Origin: Pohlia nutans
Taxonomy: Eukaryota > Streptophyta > Bryopsida > Bryales > Mniaceae
Assembly: GCA_022496805.1 (NCBI GenBank)
Contig: CM040089.1
Location: forward strand, 37,742,372-37,806,371
Length of the DNA: 64,000 bases
Direction: 5' to 3'
Shown here: in pieces, positions 23,154 to 34,599 of the stretch
How the letters are laid out: each line of letters begins with the position of its first letter
How positions within the stretch are numbered: position 1 is the first letter of the stretch
Made by a program: the position numbers and the translations under genes
The notes under the pieces: generated by a model
Told to the model about the DNA's origin: nothing
What the model saw: only the letters and a program-made list of their open reading frames with translations
Database searches by the model: none

Positions 23154-23206
23154 TAATAGAGCAGTGCAATCCAGATTACTAGTGGAGATGCTCTAATAGA
23201 GCAGTG
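23127..23206. repeat. 40-bp tandem duplication of the T1 end
   Basis: Two adjacent 40-bp units starting CAATCCAGA and ending AGAGCAGTG differ at two positions. The duplication includes the right end of T1 and the start of element II1. Confidence 0.85.
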
Positions 23207-23374
23207 CAACGGAGCACCCTTTTTGAAACTGGAGTGAAAGATAATCTTCACTTAGATCCACTTTTTTAAGTACTGAAGGATTGTCATTTGTATTCCATGA
23301 ATTTTGGGACACCGTGTCATTGCCACGTAAACTAGTAACTTAGCAAAAGGGTGTTGACTCCCATTGCTCTATTA
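23195..23374 (-). mobile_element. Miniature element family II, copy II1
   Basis: The ends are AATAGAGCAGTGCAACGGAG and CTCCCATTGCTCTATT, an imperfect inverted pair. It aligns with II2 (29784-30208) once the inserted HH element is removed from II2. It probably belongs with Tourist-type elements because TAA/TTA flank it, but the duplication is inexact. Confidence 0.7.
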
Positions 23375-24148
23375 TGCTATGCACCCCGGAACAACATGAA
23401 AAGCATTATAATGTTGTAGAAATGTTTACAGAAAATACTCTAACTCATCCCAATACCGTAGGTGGAAGGTAGGGTTAGAAAAAAAAAATGTTAAAATTTA
23501 TGGTAATTTTTGCCGAATTTCACGTAAACTAGTTCTTGAAATTAGCAAAATGTAGAAAAATTACCGATCTTCACATTTCTCAATTCTTTTTAAGGTAAAT
23601 TTTAATTGCAAAAAGAGTTGGTTTTGTCATCAAATTCATTTTAGGTCACTCCCAAATAATATGGGCCAAGGACTTGCAAGCCCATGTGAGTTCTTATTAC
23701 ACTATAATTTCAGTAGATTTCGATGCACAATTGACCATAGCAAATGATCTTATTTTGAAAAAAATTCAATTAAGGAAAGCGAAAACGTTTGATTATCTTC
23801 CACTTCCAATTTTTTATTTTTTTTGTGATTTGGAGTTTTTTTGCATGAGATATGGAGGAATTCTAGTAAAGTTATAAAGGATGTTCATGAGCTGATAAGA
23901 TGTGTAAGCTGTGTTAAGAATTTTTGGGCTCAATTGTGCATGGTAGATTAAATTCTATTGAGTTTTGTTCGACTTAGAAGAGTTGCACAATCAATTAATC
24001 TTTCATTTCTAGAGAGGATTTTTTTATTTGAAGTCTTTTTGCTTGAATTATGCACATGTATGGATTAACTTGAATTTTGATTTTTGGTTTTTAATTTTTT
24101 TGTTACAAGTTTTAATTTGTGAATTCTATCTTACTTAAATATTAAAGT
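23375..24148. other. Intergenic AT-rich DNA
   Basis: No supported gene or repeat boundary is seen. A TGCACCCCGG word at about 23383 resembles an E-family end. Confidence 0.45.
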
Positions 24149-24402
24149 ATAACCTCTAAACGTCTTCACCCCACTCCAGATTTGGAGAATTTCAAAGATG
24201 TCTCATAAAATGTACCTAAGAAAGAAATTTTGAACTTGATATATGAATAAAAGTTGTACATTATGATTTTTTGATTCTTTCCATATGATTAGATTTATGA
24301 TTGTTGTCAAAAATATTTTTGTATAAAATTTGAAACTTAAAATTCAAAATTCTTTTGAAATTTGATTGCAAATAAGATATTGACAATTTTTACATGTAAT
24401 AT
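24149..24402 (+). mobile_element. TTAA element family B, left part of copy B3
   Basis: It begins ATAA (a decayed TTAA) then CCTCTAAACGTCTTCACC and follows the B consensus for about 250 bp up to AGATATTGACAATTTTTACA. The matching right end of a B element lies at 25894-25982. About 200 bp of B interior is missing, so either one copy was split and deleted or two B fragments are present. Confidence 0.65.
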
Positions 24403-24506
24403 ATGTATATGCATGCATATGTATATTTTGTACGGCAAAGTTCAAATTAATACCCTTGTATGCACTCACATATACATTCACGTGTTTACTATAGTGCACC
24501 CCTCGA
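24403..24506 (-). mobile_element. E-family fragment
   Basis: It shares GGCAAAGTTCAAATTAATAC and the GTGCACCCC end with the E elements, but only about 105 bp is present and one end is missing. Confidence 0.6.
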
Positions 24507-25893
24507 GTTTTAAGCCATACATATCCCAATCTAAAGCTCCAAACAATCACTCCTCCCTTCCTATTGGCTGTCTTTTGGAACGTTTTCAATCCCTAAATGC
24601 CCAAAGGCTTTGAGCAATACCTAAATGTATTATAAAATGACGCTTCTTCAACATTTTTTGAGCTTCAACTCTAAACGGCATATGTAATACATCCTTATTA
24701 AAAGACATCCGTACAGTTGAATTTGAAAAATTAATGCCTAAATATTTTTAAATGGATTTATAAGATAAAGCTTTGAAAATTCACTAAAATTACACTTTTA
24801 ATACTCTCATCTTGTAATTCATTATGATTTATTGAAATAATTATGCTTCACTGGTGGTGAAGTTCACATAAGTTTTATTGTGGTTAGACAGAGGTGTCTT
24901 AAGATCTCTTTGTAAGCAATTAAAAGATAATTTTATATGTTGAAATATTGCACATTATGCAAAAGATGATTCAATGTTGTACATTATGCACTTTTGGCCA
25001 ATTGCAATCATTCCAAAATTCATAAGATAATGAGTATTATTGTATTTTTCATAATTTTAAAAAATAAAATAAAATAAAATAAATCGACACCATTATTTAA
25101 TCCAACCGTACGATGTCATGGAAAAGTCATCATCTACAACTTTCATTTGTATGTGAGCCTCAGAATGGATTTAGCGCACATTTTATAGTTCAAAACCTTA
25201 AATTACTTTTTTGTAGAAATGGAAGCTCACATAGAATGGAAGGACCTAGTAAATTCAATTTCATTTTTTTCCTAATTGGACTTCACTTACGTAAAGGTAA
25301 CTATCTGAAAAATTCATGAAAAAGAATCACGGGGTGTAGAGGTAAGCTACATCCACCAACATTGTACCAATATTGTAGTGGAAGCAACTTTCTAAAATCC
25401 ACATTGTATTCTATTTCATTTTTAAAATATTCATAGTGTTCTAAATCACATAATCTACCTTATCAAGTCTTAACTCTTTATTTTTACATGAGATAAATTA
25501 AGATAAATTAAGAAAAGGGACAAAACCGTGCATCGTTTGCATGCACATTTTATGATTAATTTTAATTTTAATTTTATGAGTTAACATGATATTTCAATTT
25601 TTTTTTTAAATTTAAAAATGAACTTTCTTTGTTTTGGGCTAAAAAATAATGTTTTAGGAATTTTTTTTCCTTAATCAGTATTCACAAAAGTACAAGTGGT
25701 CTTGCAATTGAAATTTGACAATTGCTTTGCGAGCCTACCAAATCAACAAAGAGCTTCTCAGTGCATAATTGTGCTTCTCATTGCATAATTAACAATTTCT
25801 TTGGTGCTATTTGATGCTATTTGTGCAATTTCATGTACAAATGTGTATGCTTGAGATTTGGTGGACCGTAGCTTGATTCTACCCCCGCTTCTA
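24507..25893 (-). repeat. AT-rich DNA including repeat JJ, copy 2
   Basis: No gene is seen. About 24940-25210 is the inverted, diverged relative of 560-860. A run of AAAATAAAAT repeats is at about 25060-25085. Confidence 0.45.
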
Positions 25894-25982
25894 CCCAGGC
25901 AAAAACTACATGACGGATGAGAAAAGAACTTGCCACTACATAAATCATTCAAAAAATAGATGGTTGGGTAGTTAGGAGTTAA
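25894..25982 (+). mobile_element. TTAA element family B, right part of copy B3
   Basis: It matches the right end of B2: ACATGACGGATGAGAAAA, then ATGGTTGGGTAGTTAGGAG and TTAA at 25979-25982. Confidence 0.6.
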
Positions 25983-26209
25983 AGTAGGTTAATAAATATT
26001 TAGTCATCCCTAACTTTTTTTTTTTTTTTTAAACCAAATGGATTTTAAAATAACCTTGAAAGAATATTGTAAATAACCTTCTAAATAAAATTTTACATAG
26101 CCTTTTACTCTTCCAACCACTTTCCTTTCCTTACTTGCCTATTGTCTTTTGGAATGCCTATAGATAGATTGAATTGATAATAAATAAATTCTTTCATTTT
26201 GATAAAGCC

Positions 26210-26944
26210 TTAACCCCTAAAGGACGGACCTATTACCATGGAAATACCACGGAATTAGAATCACATTCCACAATTGATTTTCGCACTGAAATTAGCATTA
26301 AAATTCAATATTATAACTTTAGTAGATGAAGGCATCTGCATACTACATGTCAAAAAATATCCATAAATTTGTGTGAAAATTTGAAATTATTATAATTTTT
26401 TTTAGTGAATGCTAAGGTAATTCATATCAATTACAATATATGTTCAATTACGCCAAAATTTCTACCATGGGTGTAAATCACCATGAAGATCATTCTAGTA
26501 GATTTTTTTTTACCGTGACCATAAAAATAGAAAAATAACCATCCCATGGTAATGGGTATCCAACTTGTGACCATAATAAAAAATCATAAAACTTAGATTT
26601 TTCCAAAACTCAAAATGTAGTAGAAACTAGATCTCGTAAACTTTATATTGCTAGTTACGCTCAAATTCAAAACACATCATTTTAATGGTTTAAATTGAGT
26701 TTTGGTAAAGAGATCCTCAAAACTGAAAATGCACTACACCACGGTGTACTCTTACTATTCAATTAACAATTGAGACCCAATATTGACACCTTGTACATGC
26801 AAAAGCTGTTAATATTGATAGCAACTACACGTTTCATCCTCGAAATGGATGAAAATTTGATGAAAAACGGATCCCAAAGTACTTTCTGCCCATTATTCTT
26901 CATTCAAAGGACCCTTTTGGTCCCTGCCGGCGTTCTAGGGTTAA
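26210..26944. mobile_element. TTAA element I (single copy here)
   Basis: TTAA then CCCCTAAAGGACGGACC at the left; GGTCCCTGCCGGCGTTCTAGGG then TTAA at the right, read as imperfect inverted ends. The 735-bp interior contains repeated TACCATGG words. A 60-codon frame at 26770-26952 runs through the right end and is not a gene. Confidence 0.65.
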
Positions 26945-27115
26945 GACCATGATGTAACTTAGCCTTTCACACACTTGAATGGTATTCCAATGATTGTTCT
27001 ATTCCGTCCTCCGTTCTCGAAGACCATTATGTGAAGTAACCTAACCTTTCTTGTGTTTTCAATTTCATGGCCTTTCACATCGTCACTCATGGTGCGGAGA
27101 GAAATGAAGTGTTGG
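26945..27115 (-). repeat. Repeat J, partial inverted copy 3
   Basis: It shares GACCATTATGTGAAGTAACC-like, CCTTTCACATC and GGTGCGGAGAGAAA blocks with the J copies at 10.8 and 11.9 kb. Confidence 0.5.
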
Positions 27116-28084
27116 TTAATTCTTTGATTTTGATAAAGTTTTAAGATTGGAATACTTTTATTTTTATGTCAATAATTAAATAAGAATCTCATCACTCAAT
27201 TAATTATTATTTCATGTCAATAAGAGACCAATTCATTTTTTATTCTCATGACTTTGAACCCTAGTTAAAGCACTTGGGATCAATTTAAATTTTACACAAG
27301 TTATAAATAGCTCAAAAGTCTCTGCAAGTTTCAACTAGATTGTTGAACCAAGACACTCCAAATCCATGGACTAACAATGTTATAATATGGAAGAACCATT
27401 GTCAACGCTGAAAGTTATCCTCCAAGTTTGGTATGATGTTTTTTTTCTACAATGGAATAAAACACTAGCTTATTATTTTCCTTATTTTGTATACATATGC
27501 ACATACATATACATATATAATATACACATAAAAACAAAATTTTGAAATTCTCACTAGTAAAATTTTAACTTTGTTGTCTGTTTTTACCTAGTTTGTTTAA
27601 CGAATCACAAAAATGGAGTTGATATATAAAGAAAAGTTGTAACTCTCAATGTGTAGATCACATATGTATGGTCAGATTTATCATTTTTTTTTTATTAATA
27701 GTTTTAAATTAATTTTTCAAGGTATTATTCTGAAATTCTTTTTAAAATCTCTAATTAAAAAAAATTGTTAAAAAAATTATAATTTTTTTGGAATAATATG
27801 CAATAGAAGATGGTATAATTTCCATTATTTGATTCTACTTATTTTGGAAAATCATTGTTAAGGTTTCACTTTTTGAACTAAGAATGAAACTTGACATAAA
27901 TCAATTTTGCCATTTAAAAAAATAAATCACAATATCTTATTTTGAAGATCCATATTGTACTAATGGTAGTCAACTAGCACAAGAACGAAGGAAAATTTAG
28001 ATGGATGAAAAACTGTATAGGATGTAGTCAAGAGAAGGCTTACAATTTGTTCATCGTCCATTATATGAATGCATGCGCGTCAAA
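27116..28084. other. Intergenic AT-rich DNA
   Basis: No supported gene is seen. An alternating ACATATACATATA tract is at about 27490-27530. Confidence 0.5.
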
Positions 28085-28420
28085 GAGTTAAAAGCCCTCA
28101 TTGCCCATTCACACCAGTCACCCAACGTGAGTGCAGCAAAGAATTTGTGTTCGTCGAGTAAGTTTTTGTTAGCTACAGTGTGCTCCTGTAATTTTATTTT
28201 ATTTTTTAACTTGACGCATGCAAGAAGCTGCTCCAACACATTTTGGGTGCCGCAATAAATTTATGCTCTATCAACGCACATGCGTTGGCCAAAAGCAAGA
28301 AGAGACAAGGCTCTGACAGTGCAAGAAATTGTATATTATTTTGAAATCTACCTTGCAACATTCCAAGAACGCAACGCAACGCTCGAGCTTCTTGGTGTGA
28401 ATGGGCCATCATTGGCAACT
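28085..28420. mobile_element. Candidate miniature inverted-repeat element LL
   Basis: The left block GCCCTCATTGCCCATTCACA pairs with the right block TGTGAATGGGCCATCATTGGC, bounding about 330 bp of above-average GC. Overlapping short frames on both strands (28051-28418) arise from this self-complementarity. No target duplication is clear. Confidence 0.45.
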
Positions 28421-28426
28421 TCCATA

Positions 28427-28427
<1 letters not shown>

Positions 28428-28460
<33 letters not shown>
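28428..28460 (-). repeat. T homopolymer flanked by a short direct repeat
   Basis: A run of about 33 T residues plus 11 further bases lies between two TCCATAAG-like words (28419-28427 and 28472-28479). It could be the tail of an extremely 5'-truncated minus-strand retroposon or simply a homopolymer expansion. Confidence 0.75.
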
Positions 28461-28789
28461 CTCACAAAACGTCCATAAGTTCCATTAGAATGCAAGCATG
28501 TCTAGGTAGGGGACAAAACACCACTACACCGGTACTGTTAGAGTGTGTCTCTCAGTCCCATTTTTTATGACATCTATGCTATTGATCTGTGAAAGTAAAC
28601 TCCCTGCATTATTGAAAGGCATGCTCCGTCAGTGTAAGAATGGCAGGTAGACCAGCAATGTTAAATGATGATGGCTTCATGTACATCATCATGTACCCTG
28701 TTTATACTAGTTTTTAATAAGTATAATTGCCGTTTGTATTGATGGTGACAAGCCTAAAAAATGCCTCATAAAAATTCACACTATTGTGA

Positions 28790-28890
28790 GAATCAGGGCA
28801 TTTCTTTTTTCATTTTTCATGAAGTGCCAAAATGACAATATAAGATGTTATAGTGTTGCTCTATATTTCAACATTCATCCACATACCATT
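28790..28890 (+). repeat. Dispersed repeat KK, copy 1
   Basis: About 100 bp with TTTTCATGAAGTGCCAAAATG and ATATTTCAACATTCATCCAC blocks recur inverted at 58612-58715. Its wider extent is unknown. Confidence 0.5.
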
Positions 28891-29302
28891 TTTGACCTAT
28901 TTTTTAGCCAGATTTGCTCTGATGAGAGAAAATTCAACTGGGCTCATTTTCACTTGAAAAAGGGAAATAGAGTTATGTAGAGAACATCAATTGATTGCCA
29001 GACTGGCTACACTATGTGAGTCATTTCATTTAACAAGAGACATGTGATGACATTGCCCATCAATTCAACTTTCACCCTGTGTTGTTGTTATGACTGGTTC
29101 CGAAATGATCGTGTAGAGTACTGTACGTGAGGGTCAGCTTCGACAGCCTGGTGTAGAAATTGAGTTTCCATGTCAGATTTTGAGAGGTCCTTGTCATTCT
29201 AAACCAATCACGCAATGACATGTGGCAAACCTTTTAATTAATTTATGTCAAAACTGACCATGATGTAGGGTACGGACTGTATAATTCGTAGATGTCCCTT
29301 TT
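28891..29302. other. Intergenic DNA
   Basis: No supported gene or repeat is seen. Confidence 0.45.
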
Positions 29303-29318
29303 GAATGTGTCTATAATG

Positions 29319-29383
29319 TGTGTTTCCTCGTTCTAATACAATGAGGTTTAGCCCTTCAGTTGTATTTCAAAAAGAAAAGAAAA
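29319..29383 (+). mobile_element. Very short retroposon with A-rich tail
   Basis: It is 65 bp and ends TTGTATTTCAAAAAGAAAAG with an A-rich tail, enclosed by an exact 16-bp direct repeat, GAATGTGTCTATAATG (29303-29318 and 29384-29399). The TTGTATT word just before the tail is also present in the retroposon at 8466-8647. This looks like a heavily 5'-truncated LINE tail. Confidence 0.8.
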
Positions 29384-29639
29384 GAATGTGTCTATAATGA
29401 ACACACACACTGACTCAACAAATTTAATTTCAAATTTAATTTTTGAATGGACTGACCCATTTGATTGGTAACCAGTTGATTATGATGAGTCCTGCATTGA
29501 CAGCTAAGCCAATGCAGTCACGGATTACAGCTGATGCAGAAGTCTGTTCTCAAAACAAAAGAACCCGTGTCCTTTTACAGGTGGGTCAGTGAATTATGAG
29601 TCCCCGTTTGATCAAGGTACTACTAACACCAAAATGCAT

Positions 29640-29783
29640 AGCATAACAAGCGGCTAGTCGCGTAGTCTCTACCTTCATATTTACCCATATTTACTTTTAT
29701 GACTTGTTTATACTATTCAGCCATGTAACTCCTTGAAAATGATGCGTTTCTGTAATCTCTCCCCTCGTGGGGCAGAGACAATA
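29640..29783 (+). repeat. Dispersed repeat BB, copy 1 (uninterrupted)
   Basis: It contains ACAAGCGGCTAGTCGCGTAG, GACTTGTTTATA and GGGGCAGAGACAATAAAG. Related copies are at 44084-44500 (split by element CC) and 59475-59637 (inverted). The sequence GCGTAGTCTC here shows the site into which CC inserted in copy 2. The origin of BB is unknown. Confidence 0.65.
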
Positions 29784-30208
29784 AAGCAATGGGAGACAAC
29801 ACCCTTTTACAATGGGACCACAATCTAGTTACAATTGGAAACTACTCTAAATAGTGTATTTAGTGTGAGATACACTAATTTACATAAACATGTTGTAAGT
29901 TTTTACTGTTGACCAATTTTTTTACCCTCTATATTGGTCAAGATGGGGATCTTTCAATAGTATTGGAATCAATGTCTTTGGTAAATTTTTTTGTCGAGAG
30001 TAAAAATCTATAACAGTATAAAATTTTATAATTATCTCACACTAAATACACTATTTAGTGTAATTTTACTTGGCAATGACACGGTAATTTCAAAATTCAT
30101 GGAATACAAGTGGCGTTCCTTCATTTCACTTAGAAAAGTGAAATTAAGTGAAAATTCTCTTTCAATTCAGTTTTCAAAAGGGTGCTCCATTGCATTGCTC
30201 TATTATGC
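29784..30208 (+). mobile_element. Miniature element family II, copy II2, containing HH
   Basis: The ends are AATAAAGCAATGGGAG and CCATTGCATTGCTCTATT with inner CACCCTTTT and AAAAGGGTG. When 29845-30061 is removed, the remainder aligns with II1 (inverted), including TATTCCATGAATTTTG. The 77-codon frame at 29991-30224 crosses both elements and is rejected. Confidence 0.75.
29845..30061. mobile_element. Miniature inverted-repeat element HH nested in II2
   Basis: Perfect 26-bp inverted repeats (29847-29872 and 30033-30058) beginning CTAAATAGTGTATTTAGTGT bound a 160-bp centre. Each repeat is itself partly self-complementary (CTAAATA...TATTTAG). It interrupts II2 at the position where II1 is continuous. 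Confidence 0.8.
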
Positions 30209-30995
30209 TATGTGCATGACATAGTGGGAGACAATATTTTTTTAGTTCAAAATAATAATAAAATTTTAATTTTTAAAAAACCTTGGCAAGTCTAGAGAGC
30301 CCGTTTCGACCAGTATTATACATCAGTATTTAATGGTTCCTCACTTCCATTGGTTTAAAATTCAAAATGAAGTTGAGATTCATTATGCCATTGTTCTAAT
30401 AGTTATTAAGGTCCTTATTTGGAATTCTTACTTACAACAAATGCCAAATATACGCCAACGTATCTACTATCCCCATAGGACCTTCAATTATGGGTTAAAG
30501 ATAGTAGAGCTCCCAACTTTTCATATGTGATACTCCGTATTTTTTAAGGAGGATCTTAGGAAGAATCTCGTTGAGGTTCTCTAAGGGAGAAAAATAAAAG
30601 CACTAATGGGAGTAACTTCAAGAACTACATTCCTCCTCTTGGAGGATGGAATCTAATATTAACCTTATAAATAATAAAATTTATATTTTACACATGATTG
30701 GATAAGGGGTTTTATTCAACCCTAAATTTCTTGAAATCAAGACATGGTCATTGCTCTTTTGCATAAGTTGTAGAGTTTGTAACCTTCTCTTTTAAAATAA
30801 AAAAAATTGAATTGAAATTTTATAAGAATTTTAACTCTCGTTTTAACTAAAAACATCAAGTTTTGAGTCTAAATGTTCTGGTAGCACTTCTCCCAACAAA
30901 CTCTTCATTCACGTTGGCCCTTTGGGCTAGAGTTCCCTTCTCTCTCAATATTCCAAGCGGGGTTCCAAGATGAATATGTTTCAAGTTTGGTTCAA
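30209..30995. other. Intergenic AT-rich DNA
   Basis: No supported gene is seen. Confidence 0.45.
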
Positions 30996-31609
30996 GGGTG
31001 AAAGCACAAAAAATTGTACCAAAAAGTTAGTCTGCTATACTAAAATCATAATTGTTTTGGTCAAAGGCCATAAATTTATATCAAATTATATTGTATTTTG
31101 GTTTTAATTTCATGAAGCCCTCTAGAGTTCTTACAGGTACTTGAACCCAAAATTTCAAAACAAAATCTTCAAAAAAGTTTACAAAAAGTAGTGTTTGAAA
31201 ATGAATGCCTAAATCCAATCTCGGTTGCAAAATTGATGGCCTTAAATACACTCAACATAAATATGATTTTTATGACCTTTGAGATAATGATAGAATTGAG
31301 GTCCTTGTCCAAAAAGAAAGTAGAAAAAAATATGTTTTGATATACATTTTTCTTGTTTTATATCAACTTTGTTGATTGTACATAACTACTTTTTCAATTT
31401 TGGCCACTTCTATGTCAATAAAAAATTTATAACTACTTATTGAAGATCATTTTCTCAAAAAAATGTGGTAGACTTTATAAAAAAATAGGTGTTTTATTTT
31501 ATTGTTATTTATTTTTTTACGAAATTCAAATTTACAATGTAATTTTGAACCCTGCATTGTTGAATGGTCGTAATAGTTAGAAGTGGTACACTTTTTCGTG
31601 CTTTCACCC
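30996..31609 (+). mobile_element. Element family AA, copy AA1, 614 bp with 4-bp duplication
   Basis: Inverted ends begin GGGTGAAAGCAC with AAAAA-N-TGTACCA following. It is flanked by TCAA on both sides (30992-30995 and 31610-31613). It matches AA2 (58861-59474) along its whole length with few differences by eye and has identical length. It has no coding capacity. The 4-bp duplication does not fit hAT, CACTA, Tourist, mariner or piggyBac. Confidence 0.88.
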
Positions 31610-31762
31610 TCAAGTTTGTTGCAATCATGTGCAACAAACTTGAACCAAACTATCAGTGGTGTTCAAAGGCAGACACATGATTTTTTAATTTGTTTTTCTA
31701 GATTTACCCAAGGAATTTTGTATTTTTATTTTATTTTATTGCACATGGTTCTGTAGGATGTA

Positions 31763-33141
31763 CAGTGACGGACAAAACTGAGTATCGATTTGAAACTTTT
31801 CTATTCAAACAACCATACCATGAGCATCAATGGGCAAAGTCCAAAAGTGAATATACAAAAGTTGTAGTGTGCGACATATAACACATTACTACAGAAGTTT
31901 GAAGAAAAACTCAATTGTGATTTGAAAGAAAATGGATTTCAAAGTTAGCCATGTCTAAAACTCGGTTTTGTGCGATATAATTCGGAACTACTTTAAATTT
32001 TGTCAATTTTTTCTTACAGCTTCAAAAAAACTTTTTGTGCCTTGGCATGTTGGTATACATCATTTAAGATTGTTGTACACAAAAATTGAAGGAAGTTGAT
32101 ATTTATAGAATTTAAAATATTCACAATTTGACAAATATGCAAATGATGTTGGTTCTCACGATATTTGAATTATTTTTTGGAATTGAGAGCATGGGACTAC
32201 ATTGGCCATTGTATAGAGAGCATAGGTTGCAACATGATCCATTGTTACATCTTAATGCCCTTGCATTTGAAATAGTTGTTGAATAGGCCAATGCATTCAA
32301 TTTATATATTAGAGCTATATGATGCAGTTTTTTGGTTTAGGTTTTTTGTTCAAAATCTAGGGTTCATGACGCACATAATCGATCCTACAAATAAAATAAA
32401 AAAACATATCATTTTCAATATCATCAAAAAGTTCAAACTGCCAGAAATTACACTGACTTTCATAAAATTGACAATTTTTTGATGACATTGAACACGAAAA
32501 AAACAAGTTGTTCAATTGGTTGATTGAGTATGTGCGTCATGAACTCTAGACTTTGTACAAAAAAGTTAGACCAAAAAACTGCATCATATAGCTCTAATAT
32601 AAATTGAATGCATTGGCCTATTCAACAACTATTTCAAATGCAAGGGCATTAAGATGTAACAATGGATCATGTTGCAACCTATGCTCTCTATACAATGGCC
32701 AATGTAGTCCCATGCTCTCAATTCCAAAAAATAATTCAAATATCGTGAGAACCAACATCATTTGCATATTTGTCAAATTGTGAATATTTTAAATTCTATA
32801 AATATCAACTTCCTTCAATTTTTGTGTACAACAATCTTAAATGATGTATACCAACATGCCAAGGCACAAAAAGTTTTTTTGAAGCTGTAAGAAAAAATTG
32901 ACAAAATTTAAAGTAGTTCCGAATTATATCGCACAAAACCGAGTTTTAGACATGGCTAACTTTGAAATCCATTTTCTTTCAAATCACAATTGAGTTTTTC
33001 TTCAAACTTCTGTAGTAATGTGTTATATGTCGCACACTACAACTTTTGTATATTCACTTTTGGACTTTGCCCATTGATGCTCATGGTATGGTTGTTTGAA
33101 TAGAAAAGTTTCAAATCGATACTCAGTTTTGTCCGCCACTG
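31763..33141. mobile_element. Long-arm hairpin (foldback) element with Tc1-like ends, 1379 bp
   Basis: It is flanked by TA at 31761-31762 and 33142-33143. The arms 31763-32377 and 32528-33141 are near-perfect complements of each other, and weaker pairing continues inward to about 32425 and 32476. The tips read CAGTGACGGACAAAACTGAG and its near-complement. The tip matches the nearby Tc1 element at about 14 of 18 positions (CAGT-N-ACAAAACTG), so a related transposase may mobilise it. A transcript through it would fold into a stem of more than 600 bp. It has no coding capacity; the 32276-32482 frame is internal. Confidence 0.93.
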
Positions 33142-33312
33142 TAACCTTCAATGTAATTGCTCAGATTTGAATGCAAAATGTTTTGTTTTCTTAAAGAATA
33201 TTTGCATGTTCCATAGTGTTGAAATTTTGGATTAAGACCCTCTTTCACAAACAATTTTAGCTCACTCATACTTAAACATCTAGGTTTGAATATTAAACAA
33301 TTTATGGTCGAT

Positions 33313-33315
<3 letters not shown>

Positions 33316-33368
<53 letters not shown>

Positions 33369-33369
33369 G
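33316..33369. repeat. TTA microsatellite
   Basis: An uninterrupted TTA repeat of about 18 units. The 33286-33555 reading frame is mostly this tract (poly-Leu). Confidence 0.95.
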
Positions 33370-34599
33370 ATTACTACAAGAAAAAAATTAATTAACTTTC
33401 ATGAATTTTTAATTAAGAACTTCACTATGGAAAAAATCCCCAAAATAAAATATTTCATAATTGAATTTTATAATGTTTTGAATTCCATAGAATTAGAGGT
33501 TTTTGAAGTTGGTCTCCAAAAAGTTAACTTTGAGATCCTATGGTTATTTCCATGATTTACATAATTTTCATTTTCTGGATTAAAAAAAGAATCTCCAACT
33601 ATATCAAAAATTGAGAGTTGGAATTCCGAGTGGAATTCTCCTTCCACAAGGGTAAGACAATGAAACATGTATATATTTTTATCCTCAATATCTTGTGCAT
33701 TTTTTCACAAAAATGGAGAAAAATAAAAAAAGGAAAAAAAGGAAAAAAAAAACCCTACCTTGTAGTCTCGGTACATCTCAAGAGGATTTAAAAAAAACCT
33801 AAGCTCATTCTCTAATTCCAAATGATTTGTACATTGTAAATAATGTGTCAATAGGATTATCTATCAAGCAACTAAAAGTGTTTGATCTTTTGTTTGGTGG
33901 GGTCTCATGGAACATTCACTTACAACGGTATGATATTATGGGCAATTACATTGAAGGTTACAAAAAAGATTGACATGCATTTACATTAATTGTCTCACAA
34001 AAAAGTACTTGGACTATCTCACTAAAACACTATCATTTATAACTCATTTAATGTGTGCTAAAAATGCCATCTATAACACCATGTATGCAGCTACAGCCAT
34101 TCCGCCTATAACACCATGTAAATTTTGTAAATTTTCAAACATTTTATTTATTACAAATTTTTTGGAGAGTCCAGGGAGTATACCCTTCATAATATGACAC
34201 TCCGTAAAATGACGATATTACTGTTTCAAGCAATACACATGTAACAAGTCATTTTTGTGACTAATTCATGCCTACCACGTTGAAATTAGGGCATGTCGTA
34301 ATATAGAGGGACAACTATAGTATGAAATTTCGTGAACTGAGAGAGAAATTCAAAATAAAACATATAACCTTTTTATAATTACATACTTGCAACAAATCCT
34401 TAGTCTTTTTCTCGAATTCAAAGTCTTCAGGTATTATGGGATAAAGGAGTATGTGGTAAAATCTGTAAAAATGATCAAACAAATTCTTGGTCGTGAAGTG
34501 TTGTAATGTTGCATGACCATAGAGTTAACAAAAAACAGAGCCCGTGTTTTCTAACTTGTAAGGTGAGTCGGCATCTCAATAATAACAGATTCTGACAAG
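33370..34599. other. Intergenic AT-rich DNA
   Basis: No supported gene is seen. A short direct repeat of ATAACACCATGTA lies at about 34073 and 34109. Confidence 0.45.

Noticed and set aside
24149..25982. A single B element cleanly interrupted by a 1.5-kb insertion
   Set aside because: About 200 bp of B interior is missing between the two parts, so a simple insertion is not supported; reported as two parts.
33286..33555. Open frame with poly-Leu
   Set aside because: It comes from the TTA microsatellite.
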